A stretch of DNA of 64,000 nt from Pedobacter rhizosphaerae (GCF_900111155.1 NZ_FOGG01000006.1:181101-245100); one strand, 5' to 3'; numbered from the stretch's first letter, positions 1 through 10,464 are shown. The notes: generated by a model not told the origin, from the letters alone. Numbers and translations are program-made.

Positions 1-633
1 ACGCGCTTTTAGGGTATAAGCCAGTTTTTTCCATTTGGCCATATCTCCACTATACATAAAATCGTCTCCCCCCGGACTTAAACCTGCGTTCTTATTTACA
101 TCTTCAATCCCCTGATCTAACAACTGTTGAATTTGGGTATAAACTTGTTGCTGTGTATCGTAAACAGGATTTGCATTTTCAACACCTTTAAAGGCCTGGC
201 TGTACGGAATATCGCCCCAGGCATCTGTTGCATAGCCCAGGCAATAGGCTGTAAGTATTTTGGCAATTGCAGCATACTTATAATTTCCATTAGTGGTAGC
301 CTTAGTGTTTAATAGGATGAGGTTATTCAATGTCCTCACATAAACATTATTCCAGTCGCCATCCATATCTATATTGTACATTAAATAAGTCCCGAAATTG
401 GGAGCCACCTGATTCAATGCAATTACCTGAACGTACTGCTGTAAAACAATACTTAAATTTCCATCGCCTGCTGCATTGATATTTTGCGAGATTAACATTT
501 GTACCGGAGGTAGAATTAAGGATTCCTTAACATCTATTGGCCTATTGGGATCGTTATTTACATCTATGTATTTTTTGCACCCGCTAAAGGATACCATACA
601 TACAAAACTGATAACAAAATATATCTTTTTCAT
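1..633 (-). CDS. SusD/RagB-like nutrient-binding outer-membrane lipoprotein, C-terminus beyond the window edge
   Basis: I translated this by hand from the ATG at 631-633 on the minus strand; the frame stays open for 211 codons to position 1. The N-terminus is a lipoprotein signal (MKKIYFVISFVCMVSFSGC, then KKYIDVNNDPN), so the protein should be acylated and surface exposed. Near residues 132-147 it reads LGYATDAWGDIPYSQA, a hallmark of SusD-family proteins, probably the SusD_2/PF12771 subgroup. SusD proteins sit as a lid on a SusC channel and bind glycan or other nutrients. The gene starts 19 bp after the SusC stop on the same strand, the usual susC-susD order. The C-terminal half is not visible, so the ligand cannot be judged. 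Confidence 0.9.
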   Translation of the reverse strand, partial: MKKIYFVISFVCMVSFSGCKKYIDVNNDPNRPIDVKESLILPPVQMLISQNINAAGDGNLSIVLQQYVQVIALNQVAPNFGTYLMYNIDMDGDWNNVYVRTLNNLILLNTKATTNGNYKYAAIAKILTAYCLGYATDAWGDIPYSQAFKGVENANPVYDTQQQVYTQIQQLLDQGIEDVNKNAGLSPGGDDFMYSGDMAKWKKLAYTLKAR

Positions 634-652
634 ACTGCTTTTTTCTAATGGA

Positions 653-3600
653 TTATAATGTCAATTTCAATGTAAAATCAACTGATCTTGATGTTGGGGT
701 AGAGAATGAATATATCCCCTGCGAGCCATTTGAAGAACCGAAAGAACTCACTTCTGGATCTCCTCCCGTAAAATGAGGTGCATAAATCCATAAATTTCTA
801 CCGGTAACATTTAACGCTACATTTTTAAACGGTGTTTTGGTTAACCACGATGGTTTGAAGCTATATCCAAGGCTTACATTTCTCAGTTTTAAATAAGTAC
901 CATCTTGTATAACAGATTCCAATACACTGTTTATACGTTGATAATAAGCTTGTCCGGAAACAGAAACGGTATTGGGTAAGCCCGTGTTGGCGTTTATACC
1001 CTCTACCACCCTTGGACCGCGATCTTCAGTAACTTTAGGTGTTCCATAAAAGTAACCGTAACCATCAACATTGTTCTGTATATCACCGCCTTTTTTAAGG
1101 TCGAAGGCAAAACTGAAGGTAAACTGCTTGTATTTAAAGTTATTAACGATTCCGGCCATATAATCTGGATTAATGTCGCCAATTATTCCTTGTTCATCCG
1201 CAGCAAAAGGCAATCCGTCATCACCTGTTAAAATTTGCCCTGAAGCATTTCTTGCATATCTGGTACCGTAGATAACCCCATAAGGCTGGTTTAAGAAAAT
1301 AAATGTAAAGCCGTTACCCACTTGATTAAGGTCTTTATAAATAGATAATACTTTATTTCTGACGCGGCTATAATTGAAAGTCAAATCCCAACTGAAGTTA
1401 TCGGTTTTGATAGGCTTAGCATTTAAAAGTATTTCAATACCCTTGTTACGCATAGAAGCCGAATTCACACTGGTAGCATTATATCCTGTTGATGGAGCCA
1501 AGGCTACATTAGGAATAATACCGTTGGTTGTCTTTTTATTAAAGTAAGTAACCTCTAAACTTAACCGGTTTTTGAAGAACCCGGTTTCCAGGCCTACTTC
1601 AAACTCATTAATCCGCTCATTCTTTAAATTCGGATCACTTAAAGTACCACTAATTAAGAAACCAGATTGCCCCTGGTAAGGAAAAGCAATGTTTCTAATC
1701 GTTTGCGATTCGTAAGGGGTAAGTAAGCTATATGGCCCAATACTTGCATTTCCAACGGTACTGTAAGATAGCCTCAACTTTCCAAAATTCATTACGTTTG
1801 ATAATCCGCTGGAAAAGAAGTTAGAAAAGATAAAACTGGTGGCTGCAGAACCATAAGGATAAAAACTATTCCCTTTTGCTAAAACCGATGTACCATCATA
1901 TCTTCCGGTAAGTGAAAGAATGATAAACTTTTTATAGTCGATATTCGATTGCAGATAAAACCCTACTTTCCGGGTCAGGTAACTTGTTTCGGTAAATTTA
2001 ACCGTTGATGCGCTACCGATATTGTTAAAATCGGGGACGGTAATCCCCAAACCATTGGCATAAGCATTCTGGCTATAAGTAGAAATGAGGTTATTACCTA
2101 AAAGGGCATCAATATTAAAATCGCCAAGGGTTTTAGAAGCATTCAGAATCAAATCGTTGTTATACTGTCTGAAGTTGGTATTATTATTTACAATTCTGCC
2201 ATTTGGATTGGAAACCGAGCCAAGCGACTCAATATATTTACCTTGTTCTACATAAACATCTGCACCAAAGCGTTCTGTAAGGGTTAACCAGGGAAATATT
2301 TTGTAATCGGCATTAAAGGTGGGTATAAAGCGGTTAACGATTGAGCTATTCTTAATATTATCCAATACCCAATAAGGATTGTTCCTCGAAAAACGGAATA
2401 AACGTTGGGTACCATCAGGATTGGTTGATGGCTGCAAATTATACGATACCGGCGCTGAAAAGATCGTCCAAACGGGGCTTTCTAATGCATAACCCTCTGG
2501 TTGCCTGTTATTTTTAGTATTGGCATAGTTTAAGGAGAAGGTAATATTCAGATCTTTGATTACCTGGGTGCTGAATTTTCCGAAAACAGTATTTCTGTCA
2601 AACGAAGTTGCAGGAACCGTCCCATCTTGTGTCAAATTGGTAAAAGAAAGAAAATAAGAGCTGTAAGCTCCCCCACCTGTTAAACCAATGGTGTTAGTGT
2701 AAGTTTTACCTGTTTTAAAAAATAAATCTGATTGATCATATACCTGGGCAGGCTGTCCATTTATTTTTAATGTATCCATTCTAGCCCCCCATGAGGTACT
2801 TGTTTTTTGTGAAACACCATCAAAATAAACACCATTAGATCCTAACGAATACTTATTCTGAATCTCCGGAAGAAGTGGCTTCTCAAAAGAGAAGGAAGAT
2901 GAAAAGCTTAAGGTAGGTTTTTTATTTAATGCGCCTGCCTTAGTAGTAATGATGATCACACCTTTGGCTCCATCTGAACCATACAGTGCGGTAGCTGCTC
3001 CTCCCTTTAGCACATTGATACTCTCAATAATATTAGGATCTAAATCCGCAATCCGGTTAGTACCAGGTCCAGAATTGAGATTCCCAGTTTCATCATTATT
3101 TACCGGAATACCATCTATTACCATCAGGGCTTCATTATTTCCATATAGCGAATTTGCACCCCTGATTACAATTCGTGATGAACTGCCCGGTGTACCCGAT
3201 GAGCTGGTAATTTGAACACCAGAAACCTTACCCGCTAATGCATTGACCAGATTGGGCTCCTTAGATTGGGTTAATTGCTCTCCTTTTACTTCCTGCGAGC
3301 TGTAAGTGAGGTTTCGCTTTTCACGCTTTACCCCTAAAGCTGTTACCACAATTTCGCTTAAGTTTTGCTGATCTTCAGTAAGTGAAACGCTCAGGTTACT
3401 TTGTCCATTGTAAATCACTTCTTTACTCTGATAGCCTATCCCAGTAAACACTAGTATTGAAGGGTTTCCTGTTTTAATAGTGAAGCTCCCCGAAGCATTG
3501 GTAGATGCCCCAACAGAAGTTCCTTTTACTTTAACTGAAATACCTGGGACAGCATTGCCCGATTCATCTTTTACCTTACCAGTTACGGTTTCCGTTTGTG

Positions 3601-3664
3601 CATGAACCCGCAAAAAACAGAATATGACCATGGTCATAAACGTAATTTTTAGTTTAATCTTCAT
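653..3664 (-). CDS. SusC/RagA family TonB-linked outer-membrane transporter
   Basis: A 1003-residue TonB-dependent receptor of the SusC type, normal in length. Residues 1-22 are a signal peptide ending in VHAQ. Residues about 25-105 form the CarboxypepD-regulatory-like domain (GKVKDESGNAVPGISVKVKG). Then comes the SusC-type plug with SEIVVTALGVKREKR and, further on, the signature SRIVIRGANSLYGNNEALMV followed by IDGIPV. The rest is the predicted 22-strand barrel. It imports large nutrients, usually oligosaccharides, through the outer membrane using TonB energy with the SusD-like lipoprotein encoded just downstream. No sigma/anti-sigma pair or hybrid sensor is next to it in the window. The substrate is not deducible from sequence alone; nearby GH97 and GH127 genes suggest plant-type glycans. 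Confidence 0.95.
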   Translation of the reverse strand: MKIKLKITFMTMVIFCFLRVHAQTETVTGKVKDESGNAVPGISVKVKGTSVGASTNASGSFTIKTGNPSILVFTGIGYQSKEVIYNGQSNLSVSLTEDQQNLSEIVVTALGVKREKRNLTYSSQEVKGEQLTQSKEPNLVNALAGKVSGVQITSSSGTPGSSSRIVIRGANSLYGNNEALMVIDGIPVNNDETGNLNSGPGTNRIADLDPNIIESINVLKGGAATALYGSDGAKGVIIITTKAGALNKKPTLSFSSSFSFEKPLLPEIQNKYSLGSNGVYFDGVSQKTSTSWGARMDTLKINGQPAQVYDQSDLFFKTGKTYTNTIGLTGGGAYSSYFLSFTNLTQDGTVPATSFDRNTVFGKFSTQVIKDLNITFSLNYANTKNNRQPEGYALESPVWTIFSAPVSYNLQPSTNPDGTQRLFRFSRNNPYWVLDNIKNSSIVNRFIPTFNADYKIFPWLTLTERFGADVYVEQGKYIESLGSVSNPNGRIVNNNTNFRQYNNDLILNASKTLGDFNIDALLGNNLISTYSQNAYANGLGITVPDFNNIGSASTVKFTETSYLTRKVGFYLQSNIDYKKFIILSLTGRYDGTSVLAKGNSFYPYGSAATSFIFSNFFSSGLSNVMNFGKLRLSYSTVGNASIGPYSLLTPYESQTIRNIAFPYQGQSGFLISGTLSDPNLKNERINEFEVGLETGFFKNRLSLEVTYFNKKTTNGIIPNVALAPSTGYNATSVNSASMRNKGIEILLNAKPIKTDNFSWDLTFNYSRVRNKVLSIYKDLNQVGNGFTFIFLNQPYGVIYGTRYARNASGQILTGDDGLPFAADEQGIIGDINPDYMAGIVNNFKYKQFTFSFAFDLKKGGDIQNNVDGYGYFYGTPKVTEDRGPRVVEGINANTGLPNTVSVSGQAYYQRINSVLESVIQDGTYLKLRNVSLGYSFKPSWLTKTPFKNVALNVTGRNLWIYAPHFTGGDPEVSSFGSSNGSQGIYSFSTPTSRSVDFTLKLTL

Positions 3665-3936
3665 TTTAGTTAGTTGGTTGTATAACCAAATCTACCCCTC
3701 TCCAAGGGCTTTATTAATGAAGATATTAGCAAGTATTAACCAAATATTAACAGGAATATTACATACTAAAAGTGACGACGTAAAACGGTTTACCTATTTC
3801 CCTCCTGCATTATATTATCGAACTCATGATTACCCGAATTTAAACAATGGTAAAATATGCACAATACTTGCCAATTATGGCACTTTAGGGCTTAGTGCTT
3901 TTACCTAATTTTAGAAATTGAAAAATACTCAACCAC

Positions 3937-5904
3937 ATGAATAAGACTATTTTACTCACTTTTTTCGCAGCTATATTGATGGTTGGCGCTACTTTTGGAA
4001 AAGACTTTGAATTACTGTCGCCAGATAAAAAAATCAAAATTAGCGTCAGCATAAATGATAATATCACCTGGAGTGTTAAATATGGCGTAGAAACCATTTT
4101 ACAACCCAGCCAGCTTGCTCTACTGCTTAAAAATAATGTAAAACCAGGCCTGAAAGCGATTTTGATCAAACAAAAGCGAGGTCATTTCGATGAAATCATT
4201 ACTGCTGACATCCCCGTAAAAAGCAAAAAAATAACGAACAATTACAACGAGCTTAAGTTAGATTTTAAGGGAAATTACAGCATTTATTTTAGGGCATATG
4301 ATGATGGTGTAGCCTATCGGTTTGAAACCCAGTTGGGCGATAAAATTATAGAAGTTGAAAATGAAGTTGCAGACTTTGATTTTGGAGCCAATAACCGTGT
4401 GTTCTGGCCGCAGGAAACTGATCCAAATTTTCTTTCCCATTTCGAAAGCTTGTATAAAGATTCTACTTTAAATGCCTTTAGCACACAGCAGCATGCTGCC
4501 CTACCCATGTTGGTGTATTCTAAATCTGGTGTAAAAATGCTGGTAAGCGAATCTGACCTTTACGATTATCCGAATCTATTTTTATTTGGAACAGCAGGCC
4601 ATAAACTTACCGCTGGTTTTCCTAAAAATATTGCAGAAAGCATACCTGTTCGGGATAGAGGCATTAAAATTACCCGATTGGAAAATCACATGGCCAAAAC
4701 AAAGGGCAGTCGTAAATTTCCCTGGAGAAGCATTGCCATTTGCGCAGAAGACAAAGATCTATTGGTAAGCAATCTGACCTATAAATTATCAAGTCCTTCG
4801 GTAATTGAAGATACCAGGTGGATTAAGCCTGGCAAGGTTGCCTGGGATTGGTGGAACGACAACAACATTTATGGTGTGGATTTTAAAGCGGGTATCAACA
4901 CCCAAACCTATAAATATTATATCGATTTTGCTTCCAAATTCGGTCTGGAATACATCATGCTGGATGAAGGCTGGACCAAAACCACAACTGATTTGCTCCA
5001 CACTACTGCAGACATCAATATCCAGGAAATTATTGATTATGGTCGCACTAAAAATGTTGGGGTTTGGCTCTGGACTTTATGGGGGCCGCTGGATAAAGAC
5101 ATGGACAATATTTTGGCGCAATATAAAAAATGGGGCGCAGTTGGTATTAAAGTAGATTTTATGGCCCGAGCCGATCAGTATATGGTTAATTTCTATGAGC
5201 GCGTAGCGGCAACAGCAGCAAAAAACCAATTAATGGTCGATTTGCACGGTGCTTATAAACCTGTTGGATTGAATCATAAATACCCCAATGTAATGAGTTA
5301 TGAGGGGGTACGCGGATTAGAAAACAACAAGTGGAGTGCAGAAATCACCCCCACTCACAATCTAACCTTACCCTTTATCAGAATGGCAGCCGGACCTATG
5401 GACTACACTCCTGGAGCCATGATTAATGCCAACAAAAAGAATTTTAGCATTGTATATAGTGAGCCCATGAGCATGGGAACAAGGGCACATCAGGTGGCCA
5501 TGTACGTGATGTATGAAAGTCCCTTGCAAATGCTGGCCGATAACCCCTCTAACTATTTAAGAGATACACTGTGTACAGGCTTTATATCGCGAATTCCCAC
5601 AGTTTGGGATCAAACCATTGCCTTAGATGGAAAGGTTGGAGAATATGCCTTAATCGCACGAAAAAATGGCGACAAATGGTACATCTCTGGAATGACAGAT
5701 TGGAATGCCAGATCATTTGATCAAAAACTGTTTTTCTTAGATGGAAACAATTACCGCATGGACGTATTCAGCGATGGGATAAATGCAGACAGACACGCAT
5801 CCGATTATAAAATGAGCACCATAAAGGTTTCTAAAAACGATCAGGTTAATATTAAAATGGAGAAAGGCGGTGGCTGGTGCGCTATTTTAACGCCCATACA
5901 ATAG
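3937..5904 (+). CDS. Glycoside hydrolase family 97 protein (alpha-galactosidase/alpha-glucosidase type)
   Basis: A 655-residue secreted enzyme with a signal peptide (residues 1-21, ending TFG). It shows the GH97 layout: N-terminal beta-sandwich (about 25-290), a (beta/alpha)8 barrel (about 295-570) with WDWWND, EYIMLDEGW and GVWLWTLWG, and a C-terminal sheet. In the barrel, GIKVDFM places Asp407 where retaining GH97 enzymes such as BT1871 have their nucleophile (inverting SusB-type members have Gly there). Glu462 in GVRGLE is the matching acid/base candidate. This suggests a retaining alpha-galactosidase-like enzyme; the residue mapping is by eye. It is divergent from the SusC gene and probably part of the same glycan-use locus. 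Confidence 0.92.
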   Translation: MNKTILLTFFAAILMVGATFGKDFELLSPDKKIKISVSINDNITWSVKYGVETILQPSQLALLLKNNVKPGLKAILIKQKRGHFDEIITADIPVKSKKITNNYNELKLDFKGNYSIYFRAYDDGVAYRFETQLGDKIIEVENEVADFDFGANNRVFWPQETDPNFLSHFESLYKDSTLNAFSTQQHAALPMLVYSKSGVKMLVSESDLYDYPNLFLFGTAGHKLTAGFPKNIAESIPVRDRGIKITRLENHMAKTKGSRKFPWRSIAICAEDKDLLVSNLTYKLSSPSVIEDTRWIKPGKVAWDWWNDNNIYGVDFKAGINTQTYKYYIDFASKFGLEYIMLDEGWTKTTTDLLHTTADINIQEIIDYGRTKNVGVWLWTLWGPLDKDMDNILAQYKKWGAVGIKVDFMARADQYMVNFYERVAATAAKNQLMVDLHGAYKPVGLNHKYPNVMSYEGVRGLENNKWSAEITPTHNLTLPFIRMAAGPMDYTPGAMINANKKNFSIVYSEPMSMGTRAHQVAMYVMYESPLQMLADNPSNYLRDTLCTGFISRIPTVWDQTIALDGKVGEYALIARKNGDKWYISGMTDWNARSFDQKLFFLDGNNYRMDVFSDGINADRHASDYKMSTIKVSKNDQVNIKMEKGGGWCAILTPIQ

Positions 5905-6050
5905 CTTAAGCGCCATTTGTAATCGTCATGCTGAATTATTTCAGCATCTACGACAAAACCTAAACTCTGGTTGTAGCGTCTAACTCTGGTTGTAGCGTCT
6001 CGCTACGACCAAATCCAACCCTTCCGTAGCGTCTCGCTACAACTAGGAAA

Positions 6051-6376
6051 GATTAAAAATTATAAGTGACTTTGCAACCAAATTCAGTAATCTCTCTCGC
6101 AATCGTCATGCTGAATTTATTTCAGCAACTTTACGACATACCCCCCTTCTGGCTCTTTCTGGCGCAAGCGTCCAGCTTATGACCTAAACTCTGCTCTAGC
6201 GAGATCCTATCAAGGCGAGTAAGTTAAGCTAACTTTGTTAGTCTGAGCTTCCAGATGTGAAATCGGGACAAGTAACCGAAGACCTTATTGATAAATCGAA
6301 AACTAAAATGGATTACCCTTCGACAGGCTCAGGATGACAATACATTTTAGTTTTCTCCTTAAGTTAATAGCATTGG
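6051..6376. repeat. Copy 1 of a 326-bp duplicated intergenic element
   Basis: Positions 6051-6376 and 6469-6794 are near-identical direct copies, both 326 bp by my count, starting GATTAAAAATTATAAGTGAC and ending GCATTGG. Each contains a GCTGAA...TTCAGCA palindromic motif, a core GATGTGAAATCGGGACAAGT, and a perfect 13-bp inverted repeat (GAAAACTAAAATG / CATTTTAGTTTTC; here 6298-6310 and 6343-6355) around the phrase CCCTTCGACAGGCTCAGGA. The 958-bp gap 5905-6862 lies between two convergent genes and holds no convincing coding region. A shorter related block (GTCATGCTGAATTATTTCAGCA) lies at about 5926-5948, and GTCTCGCTACGACCAAATCC occurs at 5997 and 6381. Confidence 0.9.
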
Positions 6377-6468
6377 TGACGTCTCGCTACGACCAAATCC
6401 AACCCTTCCGTAGCGGGACACTACAACTAAAAAATATTTATTCGGGTGGGTGGCGACACCAACCCGTA

Positions 6469-6794
6469 GATTAAAAATTATAAGTGACTTTGCAACCAAA
6501 TTCAGTAATCTCTCTCACAATCGTCATGCTGAATTTATTTCAGCAACTTTACGACATCCCCCCTTCTGGCTCTTTCTGGCGCAAGCGTCCCGCTTGTGAC
6601 CTAAACTCTGCTCTAGCGAGATCCTATCAAGGCGAGTAAGTTAAGCTAACTTTGTTAGTCTGAGCTTACAGATGTGAAATCGGGACAAGTAACCGAAGAC
6701 CTTGTTAATAAGTCGAAAACTAAAATGTATTGCCCTTCAACAGGCTCAGGATTGACAATCCATTTTAGTTTTCTCCTTAAGTTAATCGCATTGG
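6469..6794. repeat. Copy 2 of the 326-bp duplicated intergenic element
   Basis: Second copy of the element at 6051-6376, differing by scattered substitutions and small indels. The 13-bp inverted repeat is retained (6715-6727 and 6761-6773). The two copies are separated by 92 bp that includes a unique stretch with TTCGGGTGGGTGGCGACACC. No transposase ORF or terminal target duplication is visible, so this looks like a non-coding REP/MITE-like element rather than an insertion sequence. Confidence 0.9.
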
Positions 6795-6817
6795 AAACGC
6801 TACAACTAGAAAGGAAA

Positions 6818-6842
6818 ATAAAAAACCCCGCAATTGCGAGGT
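6818..6842 (-). terminator. Rho-independent terminator of the DUF5695-like gene
   Basis: On the minus strand ACCTCGC-AATT-GCGGGGT forms a 7-bp stem (6825-6842, with one G-T pair) followed by a T-run. It lies 20 bp past the stop codon at 6863. Confidence 0.75.
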
Positions 6843-6862
6843 CTTAAAAACGACAAGAGAAA

Positions 6863-9607
6863 CTATTTTTGAATAATAACTTCAGTAGTTTGGGTAGTAG
6901 AAAGATTAACCACCTGAGCACCACGTTCTACTGTACTTGCACCTTTAATTTGGTAACTCCCTACGCCAGAAATTTTAGCGGGTTGAGTTATCCTAATTAT
7001 GGCATGAGGTGTAAACTGATCGGCCTTTTGCAATTTCAATCGCAACTCTCCGGTAGAAATATTATAGCTTACTGATTCTATTTTACCTGCATCAAGGGAA
7101 ATCCAAAGTCCTACCGGCGCAATATAAACCGCCGATTTTGCAGCAGTTGTCAATTCGACCTGCACCACATCGCCTTGCTTTTTCAAATTGCCTCCAAAAG
7201 CTAACCATCCAAACTCTTTATGCGCTAAAATATATGAAGCAGAATTTACAGCATATCCAAAAAATCCCGATCCATAATCCCCCGTGATACCATCGTTTTT
7301 CAAGGTTGATGGATAAGCGTGAAAAGCTGCAGGCGCAAATCCATCCTGAGTAATATTAGATATGGAACCCAACAAACCACCATATCCCGCCCGTAACAGA
7401 TAAAAGTTATCTGGATTTTTACGGTAATCCATCAGCACCGGAATTGCATTTAATGCCGAGCCGTAGTGATGAATCATTCTCTCTACCCGTTGTAGTTTTC
7501 CGCCATATAAGAAATCCCAATAACGGCGCGCATTACCATTATATGCCCAATGCGGAACAACAGGCATGTAGGCTAAAATAGCATCAAGAGTTACTTTTGC
7601 CTTATCGTCATAACCAAAATAGTTCGACCACACATAAACCTCCTCCTGTCCTGTAGAATCCCAGGGCATTTCACTACCAAAAGGATATTCTAAGGAGCGC
7701 CAGTGGTTAGCCCGCTTTTTCATGGCATTTTCCAATTGTTCAGCATCAGCGGTTAATCCTTCATTTTTTAAGTCTGTTAAGATCAGATAAAAAATTGTTC
7801 CCTCCATTTGCCCAAATTGCGCATAATAAGGCGCGATATTAACCATGGCCATACCGGTTTGGGCTGCATCAATAAGGTGTTGTTTCCACGTTGACTGATC
7901 TACCAGTCCCTTATAATTACGAGCCAGTCGATACATTAACCAGTGTGCCGCCGCAACATGCGGATAGTTGTAAGAGCGACCAAGATTATCTGCTTCCTTC
8001 CGTGGCCAGGCAGACCATACCTTGAAGTTAATATCTGAGGCATAAGTATTTTTGGGCATAGAATCCGGTTCGTAAAAGAACAAACTCTTTTTAACTCCAT
8101 ACTTTTTAGGTCCTGCTTTAACCTGTATCTGCCCAAACATAACCGAATCCACAAATTTTTGGAGTTTATCTATCTCTGTTTTTTCTGGTAATACTAACTG
8201 CTTCATTATAGCACCTAACCAGGAACCTGCTCCCCCCTCATCACTCAACCCAGCTATCCAGGCCCTGTTGTCTTGAACCACCTGTTGTTGCTTTTCATAA
8301 TCATAGGTAATAGCAGATGGCGATCTTTTGAAAATATCATTGGGCTGGTCGAACCATTGTTTGGTTGTTAAAAAGTTACCGTAACTCGCAATGACTTCAG
8401 TTTCGGGCGCAATAATTTTATAATTTATAGTTTGCTCCAAACCATCTTCGTAAGTAATGGCCAATTTAGCCCTTCCCCATACATTGCCTTTAATGGAGTA
8501 GCTTTTCCAGCCATTTTTTGTTACCGGTAGCAGCCCAATGGTTAAGGCATTTTGTGGAAAAGATTGAATGGTTTTGATTTTCCGGGCATAGTTAATAAAC
8601 AACTTGGCATCAACATCTTTCGGCAATACATAACCAGGAACTGATATTGCAACCGGCCTTTTATTTTCTATTAATTTACTTTCTGTTTCTTGTGCATTTC
8701 CCGACAAAATAAACTCCAATGCATAAGTTTTAGTTTCTCCAGCCTTTAATAGGATTGATGTTGGCGTGTTCCATTGCTCCGCATTTTTCCACTCATTTTC
8801 GGCATAAGCCTTGCTATAAACCATCCATTCGTAAAAACCCTCAAAGGCAATTCCACGTGGCGTACGATCATCATTTAAAGGATTATAAGCCTCAAACGGC
8901 GTTTTCCCAACGGGCACTACAATCAATGATGGTGCATGGCCGCTTAATCTTGTTACCTGTAAATAACCAGCATCCTTCCCAATGTAAGGGTCGTAAAAAA
9001 CGTTCTTGGCATGCGTTTGTTCCAGCGTTCTTCCCTCCAGGATATTATCAAAAATCATCGGAATTCCCAAAGCACCAATCTCCACGTTTTTACTGGTTTT
9101 ATTCTTCAACTCGAATTTTAGAACTAACTTTCCATTAACCATCTCCCAGCTTCTATTAACTTGTAGTGGGATACCTGTTGGCAAAGTCGGCGAAAGATCT
9201 GCTGCAGCCAGTACTTTTCCCTTAGCTGGAATTGCCTTTACAGGCATCCTTTTAGCCGCAGTGCTGTAGCTTGTCCAGTTACCATTGCCTTCCTGGCGAA
9301 GTCGGATATTGATATCTCCAAGATGATAGAGTCCGTCTGAGCTTCTCACTTTCAAACTATCGCTCGGTACAAAATCAAAATCTTTGACACTCTTTGGTTG
9401 CAAACCAGCCACCGTTTGTGATGACTTAATCAACTTTAAATTAAATGCACCCGCATCAAGCGAAAGGTAACCACCCTCCAAACCAAGGGTTGAAGGCTTT
9501 TGAGCCAATCTAACCCAGGGCGATTGCGCATAAAGCGGATTAATGAGGAAAGAACAAATGCCTAAGCCAAACAACAGCTTTAGAAAAATGCGTTGTGTAA
9601 TATTCAT
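6863..9607 (-). CDS. Large secreted protein, DUF5695-like
   Basis: 914 residues with a clear signal peptide (about residues 1-28, ending NPLYAQ). The first 330 residues look like beta-sandwich sequence. The central and C-terminal part (about 430-830) is rich in helices with aromatic and Gly patterns (YNYPHVAAAHWLMYRLARNY, GDYGSGFFGYAVNSASYI) as in (alpha/alpha)6-barrel glycosidases. I recall this sequence type as DUF5695 in Bacteroidota, but cannot verify that. No known catalytic motif is recognised and no substrate should be assumed. It sits between GH97 and GH127 genes, and the secretion signal and neighbours suggest glycan processing outside the cytoplasm. The gene has its own terminator. 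Confidence 0.75.
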   Translation of the reverse strand: MNITQRIFLKLLFGLGICSFLINPLYAQSPWVRLAQKPSTLGLEGGYLSLDAGAFNLKLIKSSQTVAGLQPKSVKDFDFVPSDSLKVRSSDGLYHLGDINIRLRQEGNGNWTSYSTAAKRMPVKAIPAKGKVLAAADLSPTLPTGIPLQVNRSWEMVNGKLVLKFELKNKTSKNVEIGALGIPMIFDNILEGRTLEQTHAKNVFYDPYIGKDAGYLQVTRLSGHAPSLIVVPVGKTPFEAYNPLNDDRTPRGIAFEGFYEWMVYSKAYAENEWKNAEQWNTPTSILLKAGETKTYALEFILSGNAQETESKLIENKRPVAISVPGYVLPKDVDAKLFINYARKIKTIQSFPQNALTIGLLPVTKNGWKSYSIKGNVWGRAKLAITYEDGLEQTINYKIIAPETEVIASYGNFLTTKQWFDQPNDIFKRSPSAITYDYEKQQQVVQDNRAWIAGLSDEGGAGSWLGAIMKQLVLPEKTEIDKLQKFVDSVMFGQIQVKAGPKKYGVKKSLFFYEPDSMPKNTYASDINFKVWSAWPRKEADNLGRSYNYPHVAAAHWLMYRLARNYKGLVDQSTWKQHLIDAAQTGMAMVNIAPYYAQFGQMEGTIFYLILTDLKNEGLTADAEQLENAMKKRANHWRSLEYPFGSEMPWDSTGQEEVYVWSNYFGYDDKAKVTLDAILAYMPVVPHWAYNGNARRYWDFLYGGKLQRVERMIHHYGSALNAIPVLMDYRKNPDNFYLLRAGYGGLLGSISNITQDGFAPAAFHAYPSTLKNDGITGDYGSGFFGYAVNSASYILAHKEFGWLAFGGNLKKQGDVVQVELTTAAKSAVYIAPVGLWISLDAGKIESVSYNISTGELRLKLQKADQFTPHAIIRITQPAKISGVGSYQIKGASTVERGAQVVNLSTTQTTEVIIQK

Positions 9608-10464
9608 AATTGGTTAATAGTTAAGCTAAAATTGAATTGGAATCTGACCAAAAATAGTTTATAAATGGCAAAGGAATATCCCTCAGCTCTATTTAGGCAA
9701 AATAAGCTTACAATTAGTTTAATTATGGTAATAAGTGGTGATGATAGGATAGATTATTGAAAATGCCCCGCAGGAATACATTTCAATTTCCCCCGCTGAT
9801 TACAGATATTCGCAAAATAGCAATGCAGGAAATACACTGTTAAAACATGGCCATTACCATATTACAATGAGGAAAAGTTCAGTTCCTGGCCGTTAATAAT
9901 CTATATCGTCTGGTTTTTTTACTACCAACGGAAAATTTTAGCAAGCAACAACTTGATTCCTGAAAATTCGTTGCCGGCCTCTACACGGTTAACATTTTTC
10001 TGGTCATTCAATTCCTTACTCCTCTCCTCTTTTTGGTAAAGTCCAAAATGAGTTATGACAAAATCCGGCGCTACATTGATTTGTTTTTTAATTTGCATAC
10101 TGAAATGGATAAAGAATATTTAAAAAATTGTTTTTTCATTTACATCAGTTGCTCTATATCTTACATTTGGTAAGTGTAAGGTAATGAAAATTGCAATAAA
10201 AATATAGCTACTCCAAATAATTGTATTAGAATGTATCCAAAAGCTTAGCACAATTACATACCTTTCATTTCTAGCAGAAATACTTGTTAATATCTTGCAG
10301 TTTTTAGCTAAAAAAGACCCATAAATACACGGGGCTTGTTTATAATTTTATCGAGCTTTTTTTACGCCACCATTCACTTACTCAAGGTCTGGCTACCTCT
10401 TAAGGAGAAGTTAGTGTTGAAGGATGAAAACAGAAGGCTAAATACTTGACTACAAAATTTAAAT
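9608..10464. other. 857-bp intergenic region between divergent genes
   Basis: It lies upstream of both the DUF5695-like gene (minus) and the GH127 gene (plus), so promoters must be here. The only notable candidates are a TAnnTTTG match, TACATTTG, at 10162-10169 with a poor -33 partner, and an ATG frame of about 42 codons at 10048 (MSYDKIRRYIDLFF...) that vaguely resembles the start of Crp/Fnr regulators. Neither is convincing. The region is AT-rich with no clear RNA gene or repeat. Confidence 0.5.

Noticed and set aside
2949..3215. An 88-codon plus-strand frame inside the SusC gene.
   Set aside because: It is antisense to a strongly supported coding region, with no upstream signals and no protein-like features.
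10048..10176. A 42-codon frame (MSYDKIRRYIDLFF...) upstream of the GH127 gene that looks slightly like the N-terminus of a Crp/Fnr regulator.
   Set aside because: Too short, no continuation in any frame and the likeness is only a few residues; not reported as a pseudogene.
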